NCBI GenBank assembly: GCA_937958075.1
Contig: CALFFB010000016.1
Coordinates: 1-37,964, forward strand
Direction of reading: 5' to 3'
Length of the DNA stretch: 37,964 bases
DNA from: an uncultured Geobacteraceae bacterium
Lineage (GTDB): Bacteria > Desulfobacterota > Desulfuromonadia > Desulfuromonadales > Geopsychrobacteraceae
Of this stretch, positions 8,201 through 13,620 are shown one piece after another. A program made the translations under genes and the position numbers. Position 1 is the first letter of the stretch, and each line of letters opens with the position of its first letter. Under the pieces are notes generated by a model. It ran no database searches, was not told the origin of the DNA, and worked only from the letters and a program-made list of their open reading frames with translations.

Positions 8201-8325
8201 CCCTCATTTTTTGCATTGCGTCCTTCATGTTCGGCGGCTTCGCCGGCATCGCCATCATGTGCCTGTGCCTGATGGCTAAGGACAGTGACCGTAATTTCGG
8301 TATCGACAAGGAGGAAACCCCATGA
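8197..8325 (+). CDS. 42-residue single-pass membrane protein, DUF3789-like
   Basis: ATG at 8197 follows AAAGGAGG and overlaps the preceding stop. One transmembrane helix fills residues about 3-28 (LIFCIASFMFGGFAGIAIMC), followed by a short charged tail (MAKDSDRNFGIDKEETP). The pattern of a glycine-containing helix followed by MCL and an acidic tail resembles the small DUF3789 proteins of phages. It ends in an ATGA overlap with the next gene. Function unknown. Confidence 0.6.
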   Translation: MTLIFCIASFMFGGFAGIAIMCLCLMAKDSDRNFGIDKEETP

Positions 8326-8459
8326 AACAGCTGCTTAAACGCTATATCGCCCGTATCCGCTGGAAACGTGAGCGCCGCCACCGCTGCGATCGCGCCGCCC
8401 TGCAATTCCGGATGATGGTCGCCACCGGCGCCCTGTCCAAAGCCCCCAGGAGAATTTGA
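8322..8459 (+). CDS. 45-residue basic protein, unknown
   Basis: A very small coupled gene. Its ATG overlaps the preceding stop (ATGA) and follows AAGGAGGAAA. The product is strongly basic (MKQLLKRYIARIRWKRERRH at the start) and may bind nucleic acid. It stops two bases before the next gene. No family is recognised; tight packing and a good ribosome binding site are the evidence that it is real. Confidence 0.5.
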   Translation: MKQLLKRYIARIRWKRERRHRCDRAALQFRMMVATGALSKAPRRI

Positions 8460-8460
8460 T

Positions 8461-9057
8461 ATGGAAGGTTACAAAGAGAACGCCCGGGGAGATCTGGTGC
8501 CTATTGGCAAAATCTCCGAAATCGATCTGCTGCGCGATGACACTGTCCGCGAAATCGTCGCCAAGGCCGTTGCCCACGCCACCGCCCTGCAACACTTCAA
8601 GGCCCAGGCCATGGCCGATATCGAAAGCTTCATCCAGCTTTCCGCCGAGAAGTACAACGATCAGATCGGCGGCCAAAAAGGGAACGTCACCCTGCGCACT
8701 TTCGACGGCAAATACAAGATTCAGCGCGCCATGGCCGACCAGCTGGTGTTCGATGAGCGCCTGATGGTTGCCAAAAGCCTCATCGGCGAGTGCATCAAAG
8801 AGTGGGGCACCGGGGCCAACGAGAACCTGCGCGCCCTGGTCAACTCAGCGTTCGAAGTCGACCGCGAAGGCAAGGTCAACACCGGCCGGGTTCTGGCGCT
8901 GCGGCGTCTCAGCATTGATGATCCAAAGTGGGTGCAGGCCATGCAGGCCATCAGCGACAGTATCGAGGTGGCCGAAACCAAGCCGTACCTACGCATCTAC
9001 GAACGCCAGACCGACGGCAGTTACAAGCGCATCGGCCTCGACCTGGCCGCCGCCTGA
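8461..9057 (+). CDS. DUF3164 family protein
   Basis: A 198-residue protein that I recognise as the DUF3164 family of Mu-like phages. It begins with GDLVPIGKISEIDLLRDDTV, followed by a long helical region, FDGKYKIQRAMADQLVFDER and the typical ending YLRIYERQTDGSYKRIGLDL. The biochemical role is unknown. It is an early-region marker that sits between B and GemA in transposable phages. The ribosome binding site AGGAG lies within the end of the preceding gene. Confidence 0.85.
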   Translation: MEGYKENARGDLVPIGKISEIDLLRDDTVREIVAKAVAHATALQHFKAQAMADIESFIQLSAEKYNDQIGGQKGNVTLRTFDGKYKIQRAMADQLVFDERLMVAKSLIGECIKEWGTGANENLRALVNSAFEVDREGKVNTGRVLALRRLSIDDPKWVQAMQAISDSIEVAETKPYLRIYERQTDGSYKRIGLDLAAA

Positions 9058-9071
9058 AAAAGGAGAGACCA

Positions 9072-9224
9072 ATGACATATGTATATGGATGCCGCATGGC
9101 AAGCTGCGAGCACCTCGACCATGAATTCAAGCAGTGTTTGCTCGAAGAAATCACCATAGACAACAGTGGCGAGTGCGAAAACTACGAATATACCCACAGC
9201 GACAGCAAGGAGGATTCCCGATGA
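9072..9224 (+). CDS. 50-residue cysteine-containing protein
   Basis: ATG at 9072 after AAAGGAGA. Cysteines at positions 7, 12, 22 and 35 in CRMASCEHLDHEFKQC and GECENYEY suggest a small metal-binding fold. The protein is acidic. Its stop overlaps the next start. No family is assigned. It belongs to a run of small Cys-rich early genes (9072-9424, 9838-10871). Confidence 0.5.
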   Translation: MTYVYGCRMASCEHLDHEFKQCLLEEITIDNSGECENYEYTHSDSKEDSR

Positions 9225-9424
9225 GCCGGCAATTCCACATCACCGCCCATTGTCAGGTGCCCGGATGCCCCGTTGAAACCTTCGACACCCTGCGCAGCAG
9301 CATGAGTTACGCCGGGGGCCTCGGCTCCGAACGCGCCATCGGCAAGCTGCCGTGCCCCGAATGCGGCCACCAGGCACCCATTATCCGGATGATCGAAGGG
9401 ACAAAAGAAAGGCAGGTGGCGTGA
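9221..9424 (+). CDS. 67-residue zinc-ribbon-like protein
   Basis: The ATG overlaps the upstream stop (ATGA) and is preceded by AAGGAGGA. Four cysteines, C11, C16, C45 and C48 (HCQVPGC ... PCPECGH), are spaced as in a zinc ribbon. The stop overlaps the next start by ATGA as well. Similar small zinc-ribbon proteins are common in phage early regions; the target is unknown. Confidence 0.55.
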   Translation: MSRQFHITAHCQVPGCPVETFDTLRSSMSYAGGLGSERAIGKLPCPECGHQAPIIRMIEGTKERQVA

Positions 9425-9609
9425 TGAACCTGGAAGTGACGTTAACCGTAAGCGGAGGGGCGGAACCAGATGAAATCAAGGCAAGAATTGATTTTAGCCC
9501 TGCCTTAAAGAAAGTTGACGCCGACATTTGGGAGTCAAGCGCGGTAGGCGAGTGCGCCAGAGACATGATTCGATTGCTGGAAAAATGGCAAGGAGAAAGC
9601 AGCGAATAA
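9424..9609 (+). CDS. 61-residue protein, unknown
   Basis: ATG at 9424 overlaps the preceding TGA. The sequence starts as a beta-strand-rich segment (MNLEVTLTVSGGAEPDEIKA) and ends in a helix (MIRLLEKWQGESSE). No family recognised. Base composition is a little lower in GC than its neighbours. It is the last gene before the repeat-rich gap at 9610-9837. Confidence 0.5.
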   Translation: MNLEVTLTVSGGAEPDEIKARIDFSPALKKVDADIWESSAVGECARDMIRLLEKWQGESSE

Positions 9610-9615
9610 AGCGAA

Positions 9616-9651
9616 ACCGATCATTTTGCCGGCGCCGGCAAAATGGTCGGT
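9616..9651. repeat. 36-bp near-perfect palindrome
   Basis: The 18 bases 9616-9633 are followed at once by their inverse at 9634-9651, with one mismatch and no loop; the centre is GCCGGCGCCGGC. It could be a protein-binding dyad, or an RNA hairpin ending the transcript of the small genes upstream. No T-run follows, so a classical terminator is less likely. Confidence 0.6.
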
Positions 9652-9705
9652 CATCGGGGTGTGGCAGCCCCGGTCTGATGAGCAGCCAACATCAGTGTGT
9701 GGTCA

Positions 9706-9745
9706 CCCGTCGGCGGTCCCACCTCCTGGCCGCCGACGGGAGCTT
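9706..9745 (+). terminator. Hairpin with an 11-bp stem, possible weak terminator
   Basis: CCCGTCGGCGG (9706-9716) pairs perfectly with CCGCCGACGGG (9730-9740) around a 13-base loop, followed by AGCTTTTG. The stem is strong but the U-tract is only four bases, so termination would be partial. It separates the first block of early genes from the Cys-rich block starting at 9838. Confidence 0.45.
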
Positions 9746-9773
9746 TTGCGAGATATGAAAACGAGCCGTTTCC

Positions 9774-9797
9774 CATGTCTCAAAATTGCGAGACATG
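9774..9797. repeat. Inverted repeat CATGTCTC/GAGACATG
   Basis: CATGTCTC (9774-9781) and GAGACATG (9790-9797) form an 8-bp dyad with an 8-base spacer, directly before three TGTCAACCA repeats. A dyad of this size fits an operator for a dimeric regulator. The role is inferred. Confidence 0.45.
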
Positions 9798-9800
9798 AAG

Positions 9801-9847
9801 TGTCAACCAGGAGGGGATATGTCAACCACAGCAGCGGATGTCAACCA
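9801..9847 (+). repeat. Three TGTCAACCA direct repeats at exact 19-bp spacing
   Basis: TGTCAACCA occurs at 9801-9809, 9820-9828 and 9839-9847, each 19 bases from the last, just upstream of and over the start of the next gene. Regular spacing near two helical turns suggests binding of a regulator on one face of the DNA. The core TGTCAAC also appears just after the promoter at 14771-14800. An AGGAGGGG lies between the first two copies. Confidence 0.6.
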
Positions 9848-10026
9848 TGAAACGAAAAGTCTGCACCAAAGCTTGCCCGCATCTGCGCAGCATCTATCAC
9901 TTCAACGGCAGCACCATCGTCGCCGCCTACAACGGCAGAGACAAGTATGCCCAGTGCGCCAAGAAGCCCGGCGTGACCATCGGCGTCACCGCCCAGATGA
10001 CCTGCTTCTTTGACCGGGAAGACTAG
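9838..10026 (+). CDS. Small cysteine-containing protein, unknown
   Basis: 62 residues from ATG 9838, or 59 from ATG 9847; neither has a strong ribosome binding site of its own. Cysteines occur in KVCTKACPHLR, at YAQCAKKPG and at MTCFFD. The start lies inside the third TGTCAACCA repeat, so binding there would directly affect its expression. It ends two bases before the next gene. No family recognised. Confidence 0.5.
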   Translation: MSTMKRKVCTKACPHLRSIYHFNGSTIVAAYNGRDKYAQCAKKPGVTIGVTAQMTCFFDRED

Positions 10027-10028
10027 CC

Positions 10029-10871
10029 ATGAAGTGCAGCAAGTGCGGTGGTCGCACCGTAAAGACCAACGAGTACGACAGCGAAGGCCTCAGCCCGGTG
10101 ATCCTCTGTCAGCTCTGCGGCAACCGCACCTGGCCGGATCAGACGGCAGGCGCCAGGCCGGTGGCAAAACCGGAGCGAAAATGCCTGAAATGCAACCAGC
10201 CAAAGAGCATCGAAGCGCGCGGGCTGTGTACCGTCTGCTATAGACACGAAGCAAAAGCCGGAACCCTTGACAAAAACTTCCCCGTCCTCGGCGGATGGGG
10301 CGCCAAAAAGAAGACGCCGGAACCCGAGGCGCCGCCTCAAATCATGTCGAAAAAGGAGAACCCCATGGCGAAAAGCAAGAAACCCTGCCTCAAGTGCGGC
10401 GAAACCAGAGCCATTATTGGCCGCGGCCTGTGCGGCACCTGCTACCACCAGGAGCGGGACGCCGGAACCCTTGAGCAGAGCTATCCAAAAACCCGCCGGG
10501 GGCCCCAAAAGAAGACGAAAGCGGAGCCGGCGGATAAACAGCCCGCGACCCCCGTGCGTCTGGCCGAGGTGGAGCCAGCAACCGAGCAGCAGGCAGCAGT
10601 TACCGGCAAAGCAAAGACTATCGATCACAACGATATAGTCGCGGAGGAACATTCATATGGTGGATATCTTGAGAAGAAATATTCATCAACTGAATATGGC
10701 GCACCACCTCAAAGCAAAGAGAAAGACCCCTTCTGCTTTGTCCAGTTTGCCCCCCGCGACCGCGAACTCTATGACGATCTGGTTAAGTCAGCCGACCACA
10801 ACCGTCGCGATCTGGCCGCCGAAATCCTCTGCCGCCTCGATGTCCTGGCGATCATGCAGAAACGGAGCTGA
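10029..10871 (+). CDS. Multi-zinc-finger protein with ribbon-helix-helix-like end
   Basis: 280 residues. An N-terminal CxxC pair set (C3, C6, C27, C30) looks like a zinc ribbon. Two tandem copies of a CLKC ... RGLCxxCY ... AGTL module follow: C52/C55/C67/C70 and C120/C123/C135/C138. A C-terminal segment (residues about 240-275, APRDRELYDDLVKSADHNRR) resembles a ribbon-helix-helix DNA-binding unit. A strong internal AAAAGGAG precedes an in-frame ATG at 10365, which would give a 168-residue shorter product carrying one zinc module and the C-terminal unit. Probably a nucleic-acid-binding regulator; target unknown. Confidence 0.65.
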   Translation: MKCSKCGGRTVKTNEYDSEGLSPVILCQLCGNRTWPDQTAGARPVAKPERKCLKCNQPKSIEARGLCTVCYRHEAKAGTLDKNFPVLGGWGAKKKTPEPEAPPQIMSKKENPMAKSKKPCLKCGETRAIIGRGLCGTCYHQERDAGTLEQSYPKTRRGPQKKTKAEPADKQPATPVRLAEVEPATEQQAAVTGKAKTIDHNDIVAEEHSYGGYLEKKYSSTEYGAPPQSKEKDPFCFVQFAPRDRELYDDLVKSADHNRRDLAAEILCRLDVLAIMQKRS

Positions 10872-10872
10872 T

Positions 10873-11103
10873 ATGACCCCCATGAACGCCGCCACCATCG
10901 AAAACAGCGACCGCCTGCGCCGGGTGCTGGCCGTACTTAGCGACGGCCGCGAGCGCACCACCCTCGACATTATCGCCTATGCCCGCGTCTGCGCTGTCAA
11001 CAGCTGCATCGCCGAGCTGCGGCAGAATGGTTTTGATATCCGCTGCCGCCGCCAGGGTGATGTCTGGTACTACCGGCTTGAAACGCCGCCGGAGGCCGCA
11101 TGA
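10873..11103 (+). CDS. 76-residue winged-helix protein
   Basis: ATG at 10873 lies one base past the previous stop, inside CTGATATG. The sequence RLRRVLAVLSDGRERTTLDI, then CIAELRQNGFDIRCRRQGDV and YYRL, is a compact winged helix of a type common in phage early regions. Its stop overlaps the next start (ATGA). Likely a DNA-binding regulator; no target is known. Confidence 0.65.
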   Translation: MTPMNAATIENSDRLRRVLAVLSDGRERTTLDIIAYARVCAVNSCIAELRQNGFDIRCRRQGDVWYYRLETPPEAA

Positions 11104-11261
11104 GCAAGTGCAGTGAGGCAACCGAAGTGTGGGCGCGCGTCTGCGGCTTCTTTCGCCCCGTAGCGCAGTGGAACAGCGGCAAGAAGCAAGAATTTAAAGA
11201 GCGGGTTAATTACGATGTAAAGGGCTCTGAAAATGCCGAAAAAAAACAACCGACAAGCTGA
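11100..11261 (+). CDS. NrdD-like stand-alone glycyl-radical domain protein
   Basis: A 53-residue protein starting at an ATG that overlaps the previous stop. Residues 10-38 (VWARVCGFFRPVAQWNSGKK, then QEFKERVNY) closely match the C-terminal glycyl-radical segment of class III anaerobic ribonucleotide reductase. E. coli NrdD has RRVCGYLG followed by FNAGKQEEVKRRV. Gly16 would be the radical glycine. The catalytic barrel and most zinc-ribbon cysteines are missing. By analogy with GrcA/YfiD, which replaces a damaged radical domain of pyruvate formate-lyase, it may rescue or modulate host NrdD. That role is inference. It overlaps gemA by 29 bases. Confidence 0.7.
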   Translation: MSKCSEATEVWARVCGFFRPVAQWNSGKKQEFKERVNYDVKGSENAEKKQPTS

Positions 11262-11682
11262 ACTGGCGCGCATTCACATTGCCAAAAAAGAGCTGAACAT
11301 GAGCGATGACGACTACCGCTTCATGCTCCACAGTGTTACCGGCAAACAGAGCGCCGCTGACCTGACCCCACGCCAGCGCTATCAAGTGCTCGACCATCTG
11401 CGCAGCTTGCAGGAGGGCCCCAAATATCCAGGCCGCCCGCGCAACATGGACGAAAGCAAAGCCGCCACATATCAGCAGCAGTCCCGCGCCCGCAAGCTGG
11501 AAAAGATCGAGGCATTGCTCACCATCGGCGGCAAGCCCTGGGCCTATGCCGATGCCCTGGCGAAGCGCATCTGTAAGGTCGATCGCGTCAGCTGGGTCGC
11601 CGATGACGACCTGTACAAAATCATTGCCGCCCTGCGCAAACAGGCGCAGCGCGAGGGGTGGGATCTGAGCGGGGAGGAATAG
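11233..11682 (+). CDS. gemA: GemA / Mu gp16-like protein (DUF1018)
   Basis: 149 residues, matching the gp16/GemA family of Mu-like phages: a basic N-terminus (MPKKNNRQAELARIHIAKKE), LNMSDDDYRFMLHSVTGKQS and a C-terminal winged-helix-like region (KRICKVDRVSWVADDDLYKI). GemA of Mu affects host gene expression and DNA gyrase-dependent processes. Its position late in the early operon agrees with Mu order. The start lies within the 3' end of the NrdD-like gene. Confidence 0.85.
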   Translation: MPKKNNRQAELARIHIAKKELNMSDDDYRFMLHSVTGKQSAADLTPRQRYQVLDHLRSLQEGPKYPGRPRNMDESKAATYQQQSRARKLEKIEALLTIGGKPWAYADALAKRICKVDRVSWVADDDLYKIIAALRKQAQREGWDLSGEE

Positions 11683-11823
11683 GTGGAATATCTTCTCTGG
11701 ATTTTGGCAATAACAATTGCCCTGCATGGCATGGCTATTTCTAGACCAACTCAGCTTGGCTGGTGGAGTGCAGGCTGGATGGCTGGTCTGTTGTTTGCAG
11801 CATTATCAATAGCAACAAGATAG
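11683..11823 (+). CDS. 46-residue two-pass membrane protein
   Basis: GTG start at 11683 directly after the gemA stop, with GGGGAGGA just upstream. Two hydrophobic helices (YLLWILAITIALHGMAI and WWSAGWMAGLLFAALSIA) flank a short SRPTQLG loop. The stop is followed by another AGGGAGGAATAG for the next gene. No family recognised. A tiny membrane protein in an early region could take part in superinfection exclusion, but nothing in the sequence proves it. Confidence 0.5.
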   Translation: MEYLLWILAITIALHGMAISRPTQLGWWSAGWMAGLLFAALSIATR

Positions 11824-11838
11824 GGAGGAATAGGTGAA

Positions 11839-12018
11839 ATGACGGAAAAGGAATTGATCGACGCTATTTTAACGACCGGTCTGCCCTATATTGACGATGG
11901 CGACATCGACGCAGCCTGTATAAAACGGCTCAAAGTCGCCTGCTCCCAGTTCGGCAACGATGGCGATACCGCCAGAGATCTGCTGAGCATCGTCGAGCGC
12001 TTACTGGATCTGGCATGA
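11839..12018 (+). CDS. 59-residue acidic helical protein, unknown
   Basis: ATG at 11839 after AGGGAGGAATAGGTGAA. The sequence is acidic and helical (LPYIDDGDIDAACIKRLKVA, then TARDLLSIVERLLDLA). The stop overlaps the next start by ATGA. No family recognised; tight coupling and a strong upstream ribosome binding site support it. Confidence 0.5.
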   Translation: MTEKELIDAILTTGLPYIDDGDIDAACIKRLKVACSQFGNDGDTARDLLSIVERLLDLA

Positions 12019-12815
12019 AACTCCGCTGCCCCTGCTGCCACGCCAGCAACAGCCTCGAAGCCTTTGTCGCCGACGAATCAGGCCGCGAGCTGCTGGTGCT
12101 GCTGGCCGGTACCGGCCCGCTGTTCAAGCCGCTGGTGGCTTATCTGGGCCTGTTTCGTCCGGCCTCGCGGGATTTGAGCCACCAACGCGCGCTGAAGCTG
12201 GCAAAGGAGGTGCTGGAGATTTCCGCCGATCCTGCCGCCCTGGCTCACGCCCTCGGCGAGACGGTGGAAGCGATGCGCCAGAAACGGGTTGCCGGTGCCG
12301 GCAAACCCTTGACCAACCATAATTATTTGAAACGGGTATTGGAATCCGTAGGGGCGACATTTATGCCGCCCACTACCACCGCCGATGACCAGGGCGCGAT
12401 CAATCGCGCCCCTACGGGCAAGCGCCGTCAGGCTCTCGATCAGCTCGCCGCCTGGGGCAATCAGTCACCCCTGCATGGATCCATCGCCCAGGGGCTGGCC
12501 GGGCTGGTTGCCATCGGTCGCCCTGGAACACCAGCGCTGGATATGATCAGCGCCAACGCCGATATGTGGCTGCACCTGCTGCGCAAGCATGGCCTGGTGA
12601 ATACCGAGGAAGACTGCAAGCGCGTGTTCACGGCGTTTTCCGGCCTGGCACAGCAAGAAATGAAAGAGTTTCCCGAACCGGCGGCACTGCTCAAATACCT
12701 GCCCCGGCGCAAGCCACAAAACCGACTCGACGAACCACCACCCAGCGCCGAACAACGCGCCGCAGCAGCACAAGCGGCACGGATCGCGCGGGAAGCCATG
12801 GAGAAGATGGGTTGA
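12015..12815 (+). CDS. Zinc-finger early protein carrying an in-frame REP-like palindrome
   Basis: 266 residues. It opens with CPCC (residues 5-8), a half zinc finger, then a helical region. Residues about 112-134 are encoded by a GTAGGGGC-type palindromic repeat (12348-12415), which keeps the frame open. The C-terminal half (PALDMISANADMWLHLLRKH, then AFSGLAQQEMKEFPEPAALL) is helical and ends in an alanine-rich charged tail. It precedes an HTH gene at the end of the early operon. A replication or regulatory role is possible; I do not recognise a named family. The low-complexity insert looks like a surface linker. Confidence 0.6.
   Translation: MKLRCPCCHASNSLEAFVADESGRELLVLLAGTGPLFKPLVAYLGLFRPASRDLSHQRALKLAKEVLEISADPAALAHALGETVEAMRQKRVAGAGKPLTNHNYLKRVLESVGATFMPPTTTADDQGAINRAPTGKRRQALDQLAAWGNQSPLHGSIAQGLAGLVAIGRPGTPALDMISANADMWLHLLRKHGLVNTEEDCKRVFTAFSGLAQQEMKEFPEPAALLKYLPRRKPQNRLDEPPPSAEQRAAAAQAARIAREAMEKMG
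12348..12415. repeat. REP-like double palindrome (copy A), inside a coding sequence
   Basis: GTAGGGGC begins the element and its inverse GCCCCTAC ends it. Each half is itself a hairpin: GGGCG-A-CAT/ATG-C-CGCCC at 12352-12371 and the perfect GGGCGCGAT/ATCGCGCCC at 12392-12411, separated by 20 bases. The same architecture with a 21-base spacer is at 24980-25048. Here it lies within the gene at 12015-12815 and is translated. Confidence 0.75.
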
Positions 12816-13120
12816 ATAGAGATCTGGCCGAAGAAAAACTGCGCGGCATGCTCAAGGCCGCAGGGTTGCCGGTCCGCCCCAGCTACCGGCGGGGGGAAGT
12901 GTGCGATATCCTCGGCATCAATAAGCGCACCTTCTGGCGCATGGTCGCCCACCATGAACCCACCGCCGACGGCCAGCGCCACCCCGCCACCCTCGATAGC
13001 TACATGACCCGCGGCCATCACCGCGTCCGCTTTGAAGAGCTGGTCGATTACCTCACCCGCAACCGCACCTACAACCGCCAGAACGCCATCGACCCCCGGC
13101 AGATGGCAATGTTTGATTGA
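12812..13120 (+). CDS. Excisionase/MerR-like HTH protein
   Basis: 102 residues from a TTG start at 12812 that overlaps the previous stop; an ATG at 12848 would give 90 residues. YRRGEVCDILGINKRTFWRM is a helix-turn-helix of the excisionase/MerR-like type, and the wing and C-terminus follow (LDSYMTRGHHRVRFEELVDY). It is the last gene of the early operon before the terminator at 13219. A truncated copy of its 3' part lies at 14593-14754. Probably a DNA-binding regulator. Confidence 0.65.
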   Translation: MNRDLAEEKLRGMLKAAGLPVRPSYRRGEVCDILGINKRTFWRMVAHHEPTADGQRHPATLDSYMTRGHHRVRFEELVDYLTRNRTYNRQNAIDPRQMAMFD

Positions 13121-13126
13121 TGAAAC

Positions 13127-13155
13127 TTGACACCAAAACCGCAATCGGCTACCGT
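13127..13155 (+). promoter_or_regulatory. Possible promoter upstream of the C4-like RNA
   Basis: A perfect TTGACA (13127-13132) and a 17-base spacer lead to TACCGT (13150-13155), a poor -10 box. It would transcribe the region holding the terminator at 13219-13247 and the C4-like RNA. A second weak candidate, TTGTGT (13246-13251), 17 bases, TGTACG (13269-13274), would start transcription near 13281, at the base of the C4-like stem. Neither is certain. Confidence 0.3.
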
Positions 13156-13209
13156 GAACCCGCTGTCGGCAAAATCCGGCAGTCGGGTTTGACGGCCCGA
13201 ACTAAAGCA

Positions 13210-13247
13210 GGCGGACACACCGCCTCCCCTTTTTTGGCGGTTTTTTT
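13210..13247 (+). terminator. Terminator with a competing hairpin
   Basis: ACCGCC (13219-13224) pairs with GGCGGT (13236-13241) and is followed by a run of T to 13247, a rho-independent terminator for the early operon. The same CCGCC can instead pair with GGCGG at 13210-13214 around ACACA. The two structures exclude each other, as in an attenuator. It is also the boundary between the early operon and the C4-like RNA. Confidence 0.65.
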
Positions 13248-13277
13248 GTGTCCACAGCATGGCAGCTCTGTACGTTT

Positions 13278-13351
13278 GGGCGGCCGTGCGGGGAGCCTTC
13301 GGGCTCGCCGGTTTGCCTGTTTGGCCGGTCCGTCAACCCGCACGGTCGCCC
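13278..13351 (+). ncRNA. C4-like antisense RNA
   Basis: A 15-bp outer stem (13278-13292 with 13337-13351, one mismatch) encloses a hairpin with a TTCG tetraloop (GAGCC/GGCTC, 13293-13306) and a CCGG-closed hairpin with loop TTTGCCTGTTTGG (13308-13328). The 74-nt size and three-way shape fit the C4 antisense RNA of phages P1, P7 and P4, about 77 nt. Two single-stranded segments match downstream mRNA as in C4: CCGTCAA (13330-13336) with TTGACGG (13361-13367), and CCTGTT (13316-13321) with AACAGG (13393-13398), which overlaps the Shine-Dalgarno of the next gene. It should repress that gene and, by coupling, the Rha gene. The family call is from memory. Confidence 0.7.
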
Positions 13352-13407
13352 TTTTTGCGTTTGACGGCGCAAAAGGGCATCACAACCCCAACAACAGGAG
13401 AATGCCT

Positions 13408-13620
13408 ATGATTGTACTGCCCGACCACCCACTGGACGCCCTTGCCGATTGCGTCCGCAAAGCGGCCTTTCTGGCCGACGCCCTCACCTTTGCTTCAGAG
13501 ACCCGCCACCACCAGTTTTCCGACCCTGCCATGCAGGGGCTGGCCTGCTATATCGGCGAGTTGGAGCACACCCTTAAACACATCGACACCACCCTCACCC
13601 ATAAGGAGGAAGCCGTATGA
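13408..13620 (+). CDS. Small ORF directly controlled by the C4-like RNA
   Basis: 70 residues from ATG 13408, preferred because AGGAG lies 7 bases upstream; ATG 13402 is the alternative. It is helical (PLDALADCVRKAAFLADALT, then GELEHTLKHIDTTLTHKEEA) with several histidines. Its Shine-Dalgarno region is complementary to the loop of the C4-like RNA. Its stop overlaps the next start, so it occupies the place of the small leader gene (icd-like) of the P1 ant operon. No protein family recognised. Confidence 0.65.
   Translation: MIVLPDHPLDALADCVRKAAFLADALTFASETRHHQFSDPAMQGLACYIGELEHTLKHIDTTLTHKEEAV

Noticed and set aside
9819..10013. Frame starting at ATG 9819 behind a strong AGGAGGGG
   Set aside because: Its translation is Gln/Arg/His-rich and looks non-coding, while the other frame from 9838 gives a Cys-containing protein. 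The ATG may only be a short leader.
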